This document shows positions 38,601 to 49,930 of a stretch of DNA of 64,000 nt, piece after piece. The notes below the pieces were generated by a model, which saw nothing but the letters and a program-made list of their open reading frames with translations, was not told the origin of the DNA and searched no databases. The stretch spans positions 23,980,869-24,044,868 of the forward strand of contig NC_088779.1 of NCBI RefSeq assembly GCF_954871325.1. Reading direction: 5' to 3'. Every line of letters starts with the position of its first letter. The stretch's first letter is position 1. Both the position numbers and the translations under genes were made by a program. This stretch comes from Gordionus sp. m RMFG-2023. Taxonomy: Eukaryota; Nematomorpha; Gordioida; Chordodea; Parachordodidae.

Positions 38601-41600
38601 TTGAAGATGGCAACGTATATGAACTTCATATTTATATTAAAGAGGGCTATGAACACAAATTAGGGTTCAGAAATTTAAAATTGGTTGACATTTTGAGGGA
38701 CCAAAACAGGGACCGATTACGAGGACAACCCATCTAACCAGGAATAATATGGACCCTGGTTGGTTCAAACCCACTTTCAAAAAAATAAGTTCCGATTCAG
38801 TTCCCGTTATCAAAATTTTCCGCTAAAAATAGTTAATATTTTCATTAATTCTTTTTGCTAAAATTTATTTCGAGTTATTATTGATTTCTAACATTTGTAA
38901 GATTTGGTTCAAGTCGATCACACCGAACCCGAAAATTTATTTAAAAATTAATTTATTTTAAAATTGAAAAATTATATTGATTATTTAAATCGTCATTTAT
39001 TTTATTATTTTTCCACTTAAGATTTTGATCAATAGTGTCATGACACCTCGTATGAGTTTTGAAATTTTATCTCCTTTATTTGGTAAATGGGCCGATTTCA
39101 AGGCTAATGCTTTATACGGATTGGGATGCTTAAAGGAAGAAGATCTTGAAAGGGTATGTCTTTATTCATTCATTGATTATTTTTGTTCATTTAATAATTA
39201 AAACAACAATTGCCATCAAAATCTTAAATAGCCGTCCTCAGTGCCTGTGCACCATGTTTTATTGCCAAACGGCTCGATTTTGAAAAATTTCTAACTCAAA
39301 ATTTTGGCCTAAAAATATTATGCAAGCATGGAGATTTTCATAGATGGCAAGAAAGGTTAGGATATCAGTTAACAAAATCTTGAGGCCCACTTATTTTGGC
39401 TAAAATTTTAATTTAAATGGGCGAAATTGAGCCGTTGACAAAACTAGTTTGAGATATATTAGTAGAAAAAATACGTGGCGCAAGTCTTAGTGTGTTGAGT
39501 TGCATTCATATAATCCTAAAGTATAAATGAATTGTATACAATTTTTTTTTTACTTTTTTAATAAATATTTTTATTTTAAAAAGTTTTCAAACATCTTTAA
39601 CGAAATCATGACCATAATTTGTCGCCGAGTCTCAATAAATGGGAAGAATTTTGTCTCTCGATTAAGTCAATCATACCATCCTTTACTTGAAAGAAAAACA
39701 TCTTCAGATACAGCCTCATCTATAGACATAAAGACTAGTAAACGGAAAGGAAAATCGTTGTTCGATAAAAATGAGACTAAATTGTTTAACTTTAGAAGTC
39801 CCCAAAGTTTTAGGAGTGTTCAGGTTAGTTTTATACCTAAAAATGATTTTTTTTGCTCTAGTATTTTTTTTGAGTATATCTTTGTTTTCCAGAGTGATTT
39901 AATCCACGGTTTCTAAGATTTTTTGAGGTATTATTGAGAAAATCTGAGATTAAATTAAGAATTTGTTTAAACTGATATTGAATATTTCTCATTTGTTATA
40001 CGATAATAAGTTTTTTTTGTCTTTAACCAAAAACGCAAAAATAAATAGACTACATATCAGTCCAGATTAACTAAAAATTATTACTGCATACGATATGATA
40101 ATGTTAATTTTGATTTAATTTGTTACTAATGATATATACGATATTAATTTTTTTCTTCTAAAGAATTCGCCAAAAAGGTATAATATATTAGGCCATCCTT
40201 TGATACCTCTGGAATCGCGTTTAAGACTGGAAAACGAAAAACTAAAATTAGCAGTTTCACTCAAGTATGCCTATATACTAACAAATAACTACCTATGTGT
40301 AATATAATTATTATATTAATAATGGTTTTTAAAATAATTACCTAATTTGTGATCGAATTGAAAATCTTATTATTACTTTGTTATAAAAAATGTTACTCTT
40401 TGGATTCAAATGTTGGAGTCAATTATACTTGTTTTAATAGCATTTAGGCTAATGGTAATGGTAATTTCTTTAATAAGTTATTAAAAGTATAGGATATAAT
40501 AAAAATTTCAATGGTAATCTTGGAATTATAAAGAAAAGCAGAATGACGATGTATCGTGTTAAATCATAAATTCCGTAAATATATCGAATGATGGACTAAG
40601 AAATTTTCTTGATACATCATTATTATTATGTATCGGACAAATGTCTTGCTCTTTAATCAGATAAAGACATATTGACTAGTCATTGAAAATGATTCATTTG
40701 CCTGAGAGAATTGTGAAAACAAAAGTTTCTATATAAAGGTGATTATTTAAATTCTTGTACTCGTCAGAGTTGTAAAATGAATGAAAATCATTTTCAAAAA
40801 AACCACTTTATCATGTTTCTTTATAGTAATTGATAAATATATAAATAATCGAATAATATTTGTCAAAAATTTGTTAGTTCCCACAATGTCACTATAAAAA
40901 AATATTTTATTAAAGTAATACTTTATAACTCACTCGAAAAAAAATCATGTATTACAACTTTTACTCTAATCTATTCCCTGATTGGTTAAAAAAACGAAAG
41001 AAATAAATATGCGTAATAGCTAAGAACCTTGATGATACATTATAGTTAACAAATGACTCCCCAGTTTCAAATTTTCGTCAATCATTAACTGAAAAGATTA
41101 GATTAACATTAATATATATAAATCTTGTATATTGCCACTTTATTCTAATCTAATAGGACTTTTAAACCAATTTTTTATTTAGCTGTATTTAAGCAATTTA
41201 TTTCAAATGTTGTCGTCTATATTGGTTAACGTGTTATTAAAAACACCGAATGATTTAAACTACTATGCTTTTTAAAGAATATCACAACGCTAAACGCTTC
41301 TGCTTAATTTGTAAGCACTTATAATTCCTTGGTTATTTATTTTTTTATAAATATTTGACTAAGATGCGTGATGCTGAAGATATATTATATTATTAGACAA
41401 ATTAATCCTAGTTCCCAATCTCCAATTTTATTGAACAACTTAATTTAGCACAAAAAATTGCATTTATAATTATATAATCTTAACATAATTAAAAAGGTTT
41501 TTGATTATCCAAGACCAAAACCTTAAAAAAAGACAGCATTCAATAAATCCAATCCATTCCTCTTTCCAGCGACCCTTGTATACATTAAATAAATAAACTT

Positions 41601-44600
41601 ACAAGGAGCACAGATAATGCTGGCACAAAATATGGAATATTTTATTTTTACAATGCAACAAACAATAAACCAGCAAATACATAATATAGTATAACTCAAA
41701 TATATACAAATCTTTCTCAAAAAAAAGTATTTAAAAATAACTACCAAACAGAATATTGTATTATGTGCCATCCATCTTAATTATATAAATTTTATATCAA
41801 AAAATATCATTAAGTATTTGTAAAGATTTATTTTAACCCAAAAAATTATTTAAAAAACTTCCTTTTTTCTCCTGTTTCTCTGTTATTATATTTTAGAAAA
41901 TTATTTTCTATTCAGTCCAATGAAATTTATGCCAACCTAGACTATGATTCAATAATTAAAAGTGTACATACATAGAAGTCAGCTGTAGTCAATAACATTG
42001 GTTAAGTGTTGTTAAACGGCCCGATTAAATTTTTGCCAAAATAATAATGCAAGCTTCGAGATTTAGAAAATAGAGGTCAAAGCATTTCTGCTACCTATGA
42101 GCAAAATATTTAGGCTTACATAATATTATTTTGGATAAAAGATTGATCAGTTCATTTTTAAAAATGGACTTAAAAACACTATTCCAAAGTATGTGAGAAA
42201 TTGAAAAATAATGATTAAAGATTAATTATTGAAAACTAAAAAAAATATGTTATTTTTTGTGTATACAAAGGAAATTTCTTTGTGGAAATATTCATCAAAA
42301 ATTTTGGCGTTTATATTAAAAGAAATATTGTCAAAGTCATTAATACCTACATTTAATAATCTCGCAAAAATGAAAAACCCCGGGAAATTGGTATATATAT
42401 ATATATAAAATAAAAAAAATGAGAAATAATTCTTCCCAAATATCCAAAACAATGATGCAATCAAAATTGAACCTTAAATATCCCATTTTTATTAATAGAA
42501 AGTTCAGATATGTCAAACAAGTTTGCAGACAAAACTCGACAACAATATTAAACAAATTCATGACAAATCGAATTTCATTATTGAATGTTATTATCTCAAT
42601 TCACATATTAAAATTTATATCTACTAGACTTGAAGTTTTTTATTAATTTTGATGCATAGAAAAATAACAATAAAATATTGATCTCAAACCAAACGTTTAG
42701 GGAATAATAATTTAATAATAATAAATTCATAAAATGAGGTTTGGAGAAAATTTTAAAAAAAATTATTTGATTAAGGTATATTAAATATTTCTATGTTTTT
42801 TAAAATGAGAATTAAACATGTTACCTTTTTTTACGATGAACTAATTGATCTTTTTCATATTTAGGAGTGTCAAAAATTAGATTTAGGCATATTTTTCTCT
42901 TCCTCTTCCTTAGAACGCACTGCCCACCTTTAAATGGGACGTGACCACTAATTATTTTATTATTTTACATGGAATTGACATTAATAATGTTAAATATTAG
43001 AAAAGGTTGAGCAAAATTTTTATTATAATATCCCAATTCAATTTTATAAAATAATGACGGATTTACTATTCACAATATTTTACAATATAAATTATAAAGT
43101 GCTGAGAGTACTCAAAAATATGAGACTGAAATATTGAGTCTTAAGAGCCGTAATCAAGATCTCTCATTCGAACTTCAAAATCGCGATTCCAAAATGTTAA
43201 ATTTAGAAGAAAGTTTAAAGTCATTCAAAAATGAGTACAACCACCTTCAGTGCCATGTAAGTTAAACAAATCTATTTTTCCTTGATTAAATGTACCCCCC
43301 TCCTCCATATAACTATGGTATTTAAAAGTATCTTAAATTTTTTAATGAGATTTTGTAGCTCAGGTATGAAATTTTCAATATTTCAAACAACTTTATTTTT
43401 TTTTAAACACTGCGCTTATCTAGACATTAAAAAGATGATTTTTAATAATTTGACTTTAAATTCATTAATATATATATATGGTGTATGTTTATTTGGAATA
43501 TACGACTCATCCGAGATGATGCTCAACAAATATTCAAGGAATCTTTTTATCTTAAATTCATCTGCTAAACGCTTTTCAAATTTGAAAATTTTTATTAAAT
43601 GAAAATGTATTCAAACATGTGTAGAGCATATACAACAATGATATATATATAATACTAGATTGGCTATTCATTAATTAAAAGTGTCTATGTGTAGGAGTCA
43701 GCTGAGCTCCATTTTATGGTTTGAACTTTGACTAATTGTTGTCTTTATTTATCATTATATGAATGCACAGCCATTTTAATTGACATGCATACCACAAAAT
43801 GGCGCGACAGCTGACTCCTTTGTATGTACACTTTTAAATTCATATAATGAATAAATCACCAATAGTAATATATATCATTGGCATACACCTATCCTATGAA
43901 TTTTAGAAATTTCGTTATCTATGTATTTTATAATTTTTATAAAAAATCTATACATACATAAAGAGTATCTCAAATGTTCGTGGCAAAAATGGCTGAAATT
44001 CATAGAGTGAATATTTTAAACACATGCTGGAATATATTTCCGAGAAAATCAGATTTTTCAAGCTTAAAAATAGCTTTAGTTAAATTATTTAAAGTGGGGT
44101 TCCGAATCATCACGAGTTCCAGAAATATTTATTAAGACTTGTATAATCAAAAATTTGATTAATTTGATAGAAGTATTTATTTATGATAAAACTTATTACA
44201 TTATCCTGAGATTTCCTATATAAATAATGTTAGTTTTATTAAAATTAACATACTTATAATTTCGGCTTTAGTTAACCTTTTAACAATTGAGCCGGAAAGC
44301 ATTTATTTATAATTTGATTCAAATATCATGAGTTAAAAAAATTTAAAGTTAAACCATCGCTTTTTATATTTTTGACAAAGTTTTACACAAAACTCAGTCA
44401 GCCTTCCTTACTTCACCACCACTCCCAACTCCGCACTTAACTAATAACCTGATACATGGAAAAGAACGTCGGACTTGTTCCAGAAATGGAACTGTGTCCA
44501 AAAAAAATTAGATAATTTTTATTCACAATGGCTTATTCTGTTTTAATATCTTTAATTATAAGACATAACAATATTATTACTCATTAAGATGCTGTCAAAA

Positions 44601-45568
44601 TTGAAATGATTTTTTAAAAAAAGGAAATATTAAATAGTCATAAGATTCGTGAAGAATATAATGGGAGATAATTTAATATTAATTTTATTAGTAAACTCCC
44701 CCCCCTCTTGTTCCAGATATCTAAATTTGTAAAAAATCTAAATGATGTATTTCAATATAAGTTATTCATCTTCAGGTATATATATATATATATATATGAA
44801 ACACATCATTTTCGTCATCTGATCGTTTCTTAACTTCTCTTTTTCAAATATCGAATTCATTTTAGTTGATTAATTTTTTGTCAAATTAATTATCGATTTT
44901 TTAAAAAAAACATTACGAATATTAAATACATTTTGTAATTATAAATAATTTTTAAATATCTGTTAATTATTACGGGGCTGTAAATTGGCCTACCACTGAT
45001 CTATTATATTAATGAGGTGTTTAAATTTGATAATCACTCAACTCAGCGACTGGAGGAAATTTTTTAATTGGATGAAATTTATTTAAAATTAAACAAGTAT
45101 CAGAAGTAAGGAGTAGGATTAAAGGTTAAAGACCTATGGGTTAGGGTTATTTAAAGATCTGAGGGATATGGGGTTGGGGGTTTAGATTGGTTTTTAATAA
45201 AATTTAATCATTTTTATTAATAACCTGTCAAACCTAGCTTGTTCATGTAATTATAAATAAACGAATGGAAGTTCATAAATAAATGAGCGGTTGTAACGGG
45301 GCAATTTCCTTGAGTTGAATCATAATCCTTAAATTTATGTATACTTTATTAGATGAAAGATATCTATTTATCCAAAAATCTCATCAAAACACTCAAAAAT
45401 CAAATGGACAAAATATTCCAACAAGTACAAAATCTGGAGGATAAATTTAATCAAGATTTTCAAAACTTTGTAAGTTATCTAAGACTAAGCAAATTAAATT
45501 CTAAACCCTTATAATTGTGTTTTCCATTATAGAATATCGACGAAGATGGCAAGAAGATGGAAGAATGA
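32653..45568 (+). CDS. HOMER: Homer scaffold protein with N-terminal extension
   Basis: Homer proteins link PPxxF-bearing receptors, IP3/ryanodine receptors and Shank at the postsynaptic density. Eight exons join in phase: 32653-32900, 38449-38614, 39022-39153, 39584-39823, 40164-40264, 43100-43256, 45353-45469, 45533-45568 (stop TGA), about 398 residues. EVH1 spans about 84-195: HSVRAKVFTLNP, ENWIPLS, VTVSFYYD, YRILSFEDGN, INSVMTPRMSF, LFGKWADFKANALYGLG. Ligand-pocket residues matching Homer1 Phe14, Trp24, Phe74 and Gly89 are present; the position of Phe90 is Cys. A linker rich in Ser/Lys follows, then a coiled coil from about 270 on (LRLENEKLKLAVSL; YETEILSLKSRNQDLSFELQ; LKNQMDKIFQQVQNLEDKF). 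Exon 1 adds 83 residues before EVH1 that other Homers lack. An in-frame ATG at 38435 (MIVCRDVPLHS) would give the usual short N-terminus. Homer identity is secure; exon 1 is less so. Confidence 0.92.
33202..33310. repeat. Short tandem repeat, ~34-bp unit, 3 copies
   Basis: The unit TTAAATTTATTTAAAA plus a TATATATA tract and TTTAAATC is repeated three times with few changes, just inside Homer intron 1. Confidence 0.8.
33715..34012. mobile_element. Foldback MITE, about 300 bp
   Basis: The left end GCTGCATTTACAAGCGTTGC and the complement of the right end (GGCCTCATTTATAGTAGTTA, then AAGCATTGCGTTATTAC) are related, with GCGTTGCATTATTTAACGC on the left answering CATAACGCTCC and GTAATAACGCAATGC on the right. 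It has no coding capacity and lies in Homer intron 1. Confidence 0.55.
35965..36105. repeat. GTAGCGCG tandem motif, transposon end
   Basis: Four start points of AAAAGTAGC lie at about 35971, 36012, 36052 and 36082. The first two are followed by GCG(TC or AT)ACCGCTATC and spaced about 39 bases, the third by GGGCTATTAGCTAC, and the last forms AAAAGTAGC...GCTACTTTTT. It looks like the subterminal repeat region of the hAT element whose transposase fossil lies at 36290-36690. Confidence 0.6.
36290..36690 (-). mobile_element. BED-type hAT transposase fragment
   Basis: On the minus strand, KFICSNCKKIYPKTN (about 36600-36650) resembles the first half of a BED zinc finger with its CxxC pair. Further along come DKFIVDFIIDTVQPISF (about 36405-36460), the hAT block FI..D..PFSVVE, and then LIEIAAKRPLVGTI in another frame (about 36300-36345). 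The order is that of the N-terminal part of ZBED/hAT transposases, with frames broken at least once. It is inserted in Homer intron 1. Confidence 0.65.
38329..38338. repeat. Poly-G run (G10)
   Basis: Ten G residues followed by AGGGTG, about 110 bases before the EVH1 exon of Homer. A G-quadruplex is possible with the neighbouring AGGGTG and the downstream GGGGG but is unproven. Confidence 0.85.
39253..39445. mobile_element. Foldback MITE copy G in Homer intron 3
   Basis: Starts near TTATTGCCAAACGGCTCG and ends GAGCCGTTGACAAAACTA. The internal TAACTCAAAATTTTGGCC answers TTTTGGCTAAAATTTTAATT. It is an eroded member of the TAGTGTTGTTAA family and its target duplication is not clear. Confidence 0.65.
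41944..41985. mobile_element. Half copy of the GGAGTCAGCTG foldback element
   Basis: AATTAAAAGTGTACATACAT followed by AGAAGTCAGCTG matches one arm of the complete element at 43659-43863. Only one arm remains. A TAGTGTTG-family element (42004-42181) starts 19 bases later. Homer intron 5. Confidence 0.65.
42004..42181. mobile_element. Foldback MITE copy E in Homer intron 5
   Basis: Starts AAGTGTTGTTAAACGGCCCG and ends AAAAACACTA. The inner arms TTGCCAAAATAATAATGCAA and CATAATATTATTTTGG pair. The flanking 8-mers do not match, so it is old or rearranged. Confidence 0.7.
43659..43863. mobile_element. Foldback element, GGAGTCAGCTG family, full copy
   Basis: About 205 bp. The left arm runs ATTGGCTATTCATTA, AATTAAAAGTGTCTATGTG, AGGAGTCAGCTG. 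The right arm is its complement: CAGCTGACTCCT, GTATGTACACTTTTAAATT, ATGAATAAATCACCAAT. Inner CTCCATTTTATGG also answers ACAAAATGGCGCG, so almost the whole element folds back. No coding sequence. It lies in Homer intron 6. Confidence 0.85.
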
Positions 45569-45681
45569 AAATGTTTAATCAGCATAATAATCAATTATCA
45601 TTGTTATTATTTTTATAAATCTTTTATAATTATTATCTAATATCCTACTATTTGTAATTATAACCTTTTTAATATGAATCT

Positions 45682-45687
45682 AATAAA
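45682..45687 (+). terminator. Candidate Homer polyadenylation signal
   Basis: AATAAA lies 114 bases after the Homer stop codon. In such A+T-rich DNA the hexamer is common by chance. Confidence 0.35.
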
Positions 45688-46340
45688 TTATAGGTTTATA
45701 AAATTAAGTCTCTGGGCGATCTTGGTTAATAAATCAATAAATTATCGATAAAAATTTTTTTTTTTTTAGAATTAATATAAATGAAATTTAAATTCATAAA
45801 TTCCTGTGGTGTATAAATTTCTAAATAACCCTCTTATGAATAATAAACAATTCTTTAGTACAAAGGGATTAAAATATTATCTTTTTTTTTACATAAAAAT
45901 TTTATATAAAAGGTTATTAAAATAAAAATAAAATTTAAGTAGGGAGGGGGTCATTTTTCGGCATCTTTTAGTTAGTGTGATTGTGATCTTTATTTATTTT
46001 TGTCCTCTTTAAAAACTTAATTTGCATTTAGGTTTGCGTTTGTCGAATTCAAAATTTACATCAATAAAGAATAAATTAACTAAGCCTTTATATATGTATT
46101 TTTTTTAAATGCATATCAATTTCAATTAAAATTAAATAAATCTGTCAATTTTACATGTATAAATGAAAATTAAACTGTTAATTAATCATCGAAAATTTAT
46201 GTTTTCTTTACAAATGAGTATTTTAACAAATAAATTACTTAATTTTACACTACAAACACTGTTATTGACTTTTTAACAATATGAGGGGATATGGACTATT
46301 TATCCAGTTAGTATGCAGGAATTTATTACTTAAAGGGGCC

Positions 46341-46480
46341 ATCAGGATAAGTTCTAAATCGAAAACCAACTGCTGTAATTGATTATAAGCCGTTTTATTT
46401 CGCCAAAATTTGCTAGGCCAAAAAAGGCGAAACTGAGTTTTAAGCCAAAAACTACCATCTCAGTCTCAGGTTTTTTTTGA
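46341..46480. repeat. Dispersed repeat, copy 1
   Basis: GCGAAACTGAGTTTTAAGCC followed by AAAAACTACCATCTCAG and CTCAGG matches 51450-51495 closely in the same orientation. The family is unknown; there is no coding sequence. Confidence 0.6.
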
Positions 46481-48269
46481 AAGATAACTCAACTTTGGAA
46501 AATAGGGGAAAAAAATAAACTTGTAGCTCAATTTTTAGTCAGTCTTTTTCCCCGACTGTAGATTTAGCTGATATTATCGTATTAAATTTATAAAAAAATC
46601 CTATCTTTAATTATACAAATCAAAGACTATTATGATGTTTTAGTAGATTTAGATATCTAACAGATTTCTCTACAATTTAAGATACCTTTTATTTTATCTA
46701 ACTAAATATATTGTCTTAGATTTAAATATATATATGCCCCTTTGTAAAATATACTCTTGTTTGTGTGTCGTTAACCCGAATTGAAATTATTTTTCTGTCG
46801 CTAGTATAACCATAATCACTTGAGTATCCTCTCCTCTACCTAGTACCTTTTATACCATCGTACATATATATATAATAATTTTTTAAATAAACAATATGGT
46901 AAAATATACACCATATACTTCAAAAAAAAATATATATAACCTTTTATATTATTTATAATTTTAATGTTTGGTTTAACAATTAAGGAAGGAAATACATTAC
47001 AATTATTATTAAAAATAAAAAGAGTGCACTTACAATTCAATAATTTATTCGTAATATCATGTATATATTTGTAATGTTATATAAAATGTAGCTTTATTTC
47101 CCCATATGATTTGTAAGGAACGAAAGCATATTGAAAAATGGGTAGAGAGATTCAAATAATTAATTATCATAATTTTATTTTGTCATTATACATTTAAAAT
47201 TTTACATTTAAAATTTTACATTTAAAATTTCAGGTACATACATATATATAAAAGGAATAAAAATTTTATAATAACTTTGATAAGTCATATTTATTATATA
47301 TTATTATTATATTTTATAATAGTAGTGTCATCGTGAATTTAAAATTATAAATAAAAATTATTGTCGTTCTCCGTGACGTGAAGTCATAGATATATTCTTT
47401 AATGTAAAATATATATATTAACATTACAAAAGCATGTCTTTGCACCTACTTTTCTTTTTTTTTATTTGTAAAAAAATTATCTCTGCTAGTAAAATGTTTA
47501 AATTTATAATATTGAAAAGAAAATTTTAATTTTAAACATTTTTCAAAGAAAAACGGAAAGGTATATTTCACGAAGAGTTAAATTTCTTATACTAGTTAAT
47601 TTACAATAATTTAAAAATGTAATTGTCATTAAAAAAAATATTGACGAAACTTTGACTTTTCATCATAATTTTGTAATATTTATTATTTAATATTATTTCG
47701 GCACCTATGAACGGAAACGGAAATTTTTTAAAAAATTAGTAAAAATTTTAAACAATTTCTTCTATTTTCCATTTTAGAATTATATAACTTACTTGAGAAT
47801 TTGTTCAACCTTATCTTCTTTTTAAAGGTTAAATCGGCTCCAATAAAAACATTAAAAAATATTATTATCATCATATCATTAAAATAAAAATAAAATTAGA
47901 TGTGAATTTTTCAATGGTTACATAACGATACATTGTTAGAGTTATCACAAATTTATAAAAATAGAAAAATAATTAAATTTCCTAACTAACAAACAAAAGT
48001 AATATAATAAAATTATATTATGGGTGGAGTGATTTATGCAATGCGATAATGAAAGAAGATCTACATTGTTTGTATAAAGAAAAAATTGATTTATATCTAT
48101 ATAACATTCGAATGAATAAAATTTTATTTGCAGTTATATTATACCTAAGAGTTTACGACGGTTAAAATTAAAATGATGTACATTTTATATTTTTAAAAAA
48201 GGTTATATAAAATTGAAGGTTATTTTATAATTTTTATATTTTTAATACAGTATATTTCTGATGGGACAA

Positions 48270-48590
48270 TTTATTATAAATTTGTTAAAGTAATAACAAC
48301 AGATAACTAATTATTTGTAGCCAATTAGGGGTTACCTATGACTAGATACTAATTACTATTTAGAGAAAATATAGTTTTAACTAGTAAATGTAATAAAGTG
48401 TTATTAACCGATAAATTCCTTAAAATGTTACTGTAACAAGTTACTTTTTAATTTTTTTTATAGATTATACTCAAATCAAATTTGTTTTTTTTTGAATAAT
48501 ATTACAAGAAACTTGAACTAGTTACTTTTTATTGAAGTAACTTGATAACGAACTGTAACTAAACAATGTTATTTTTTATAGTGGACATTG
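48270..48590. mobile_element. GTAACTAGTTAC-type element
   Basis: A cluster of AGTTACTTTTT, GTAACTAAAC, AACTAGTTACTTTTT and TTACTGTAACAAGTTACTTT words in both orientations. Related clusters lie at 62463-62600, about 28780-28935 and about 13970-14050. Such GTAAC-rich ends are common among hAT MITEs in animals. Boundaries are approximate. Confidence 0.5.
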
Positions 48591-49319
48591 GAGGTGGAAT
48601 GGACAGTTTTTCATAGGATATTTTACATTATTAATACGCTATATAAATGAATTTTAATTAGTTGTATACAAAATTATTTTATTAATTTGTTGTTCCTTTC
48701 TTCTTTTTCTCAAATCCCATTTTGTTCTATTAGCATATTTACGAAATTTCGTACCATTACTAGACCTGTGCGCAGAAGCCTCAAAAGATGGCGGCAATTT
48801 TTTAATTTTTTTTATCGACGTTAGCGGCCGCGGTGACTTATTTATTTAAAAATATTTTAAATAAGTTTAATATATAATTCAATGTAATACATTTTTTTTT
48901 AAAATTTATTTGGGAACTCTTAGTTCTAACATTATTAATATAGTTTAATTCATTTCTTAAATTATTTTTTGTCTCATTCCTATTTAAATTTGTGTATTTT
49001 CTCATTCTTAAGGATTTGTATTTTTACTATAAACAACACTTTTTAAATATTCTATTGATTTTTATTAAAACAAATTAAAATATTAATTTGGACAAGCAAA
49101 ATATAAAGTAAAAAATATAATAAATTAGAAATCAGAAATACTAAAATTAATTAAAAAATGGAATGATGTTGTAAAATTTTTTATATATTCTGAAACAATT
49201 TTAAGATTTTGAAATCTCGGATCAAATAATTCGCTAACATCTAATGTTTAAATATCATTTATTAATAAAATATAATATAAAATAAATTATATTACATTTC
49301 GGTTATTGGAAACCTATTT

Positions 49320-49930
49320 TTCTTTTAGGCAAATGATATTTGAGCAATCAGATTTATTGATTTGTATATGTGTTCCAATTTCACTACGAAATAAATCTTA
49401 AATTTATTGTTGATCCCTTTTGGGAGAGAAGAAATTACACCGGCTCTCTGAATGGATTTAATAATGCACAAAATTGGTTAATTATATCCATTCGTTATTA
49501 AATGGTTTTAAGGATTGTTTTCTTATTTTATTAAGAACATTATTTATATAAATTTGAACACTACGGATATTTTCTAGTATAATTAAAAAGCTGTGCCAGT
49601 GGGTAGGAGAATTTTAAGCTTTTCGTATTAATTAAATCTGTTTGCTCAATGCAATTTATATTATCAGCCTCACCAGAGATATCAAAATGTTCATCAATGT
49701 GTGGATCAGAATCATCAATATCCTAAATATGGCCTGTTTAAAAATTGCAAGCATTTACAATGTTCATTCCAAATCAGCTACTCGATATCTGGAGGCTGAA
49801 ATGATTTCTCTAATTTTTTAAGCAGAATATTAATTCTGGTAACCTTTTTTATACCATCAACTGTAACTAAATTAATAAGTCTATGCCCTAAGCATAAATG
49901 ATGTTCAAATTCCCACACGCCCTATTAAAT
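49320..49930 (-). mobile_element. hAT transposase remnant, C-terminal half
   Basis: On the minus strand from the high end: FEHHLCLGHRLINLVTVDGI (about 49850-49915), matching the hAT C..H.LNL block, then VTRINILLKKLEKSFQPP; next an acidic stretch DIDDSDPHIDEHFDIS (about 49700); then SIQRAGVISSLPKGIN (about 49405-49455), matching the dimerisation-domain SERVFS.AG.I...R block with the Ser-Glu-Arg core changed; then LEHIYKSINLI. Much of the middle is deleted and the frames are interrupted several times, so this is an old, dead copy. Confidence 0.65.

Larger units (their letters stand above)
45569..49319. other. Intergenic DNA downstream of Homer
   Basis: No exon was recognised. It contains one member of a dispersed repeat pair (46341-46480), a 15-bp tandem triplication at about 47188-47231 (TTACATTTAAAATT units), a GTAACTAGTTAC-type element at about 48270-48590, and a GC-rich scrap at 48762-48835 (AGACCTGTGCGCAG, GCGGCCGCGG) resembling a hAT end. 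Confidence 0.5.

Noticed and set aside
41523-41771. Minus-strand Cys/Ile-rich ORF
   Set aside because: It lies in a Homer intron and its composition fits translated A+T-rich noise; no motif.
43282-43602. Plus-strand 106-codon ORF after the Homer coiled-coil exon
   Set aside because: It begins inside the intron after a good donor (GTAAGT at 43257), has no coiled-coil pattern and no family match.
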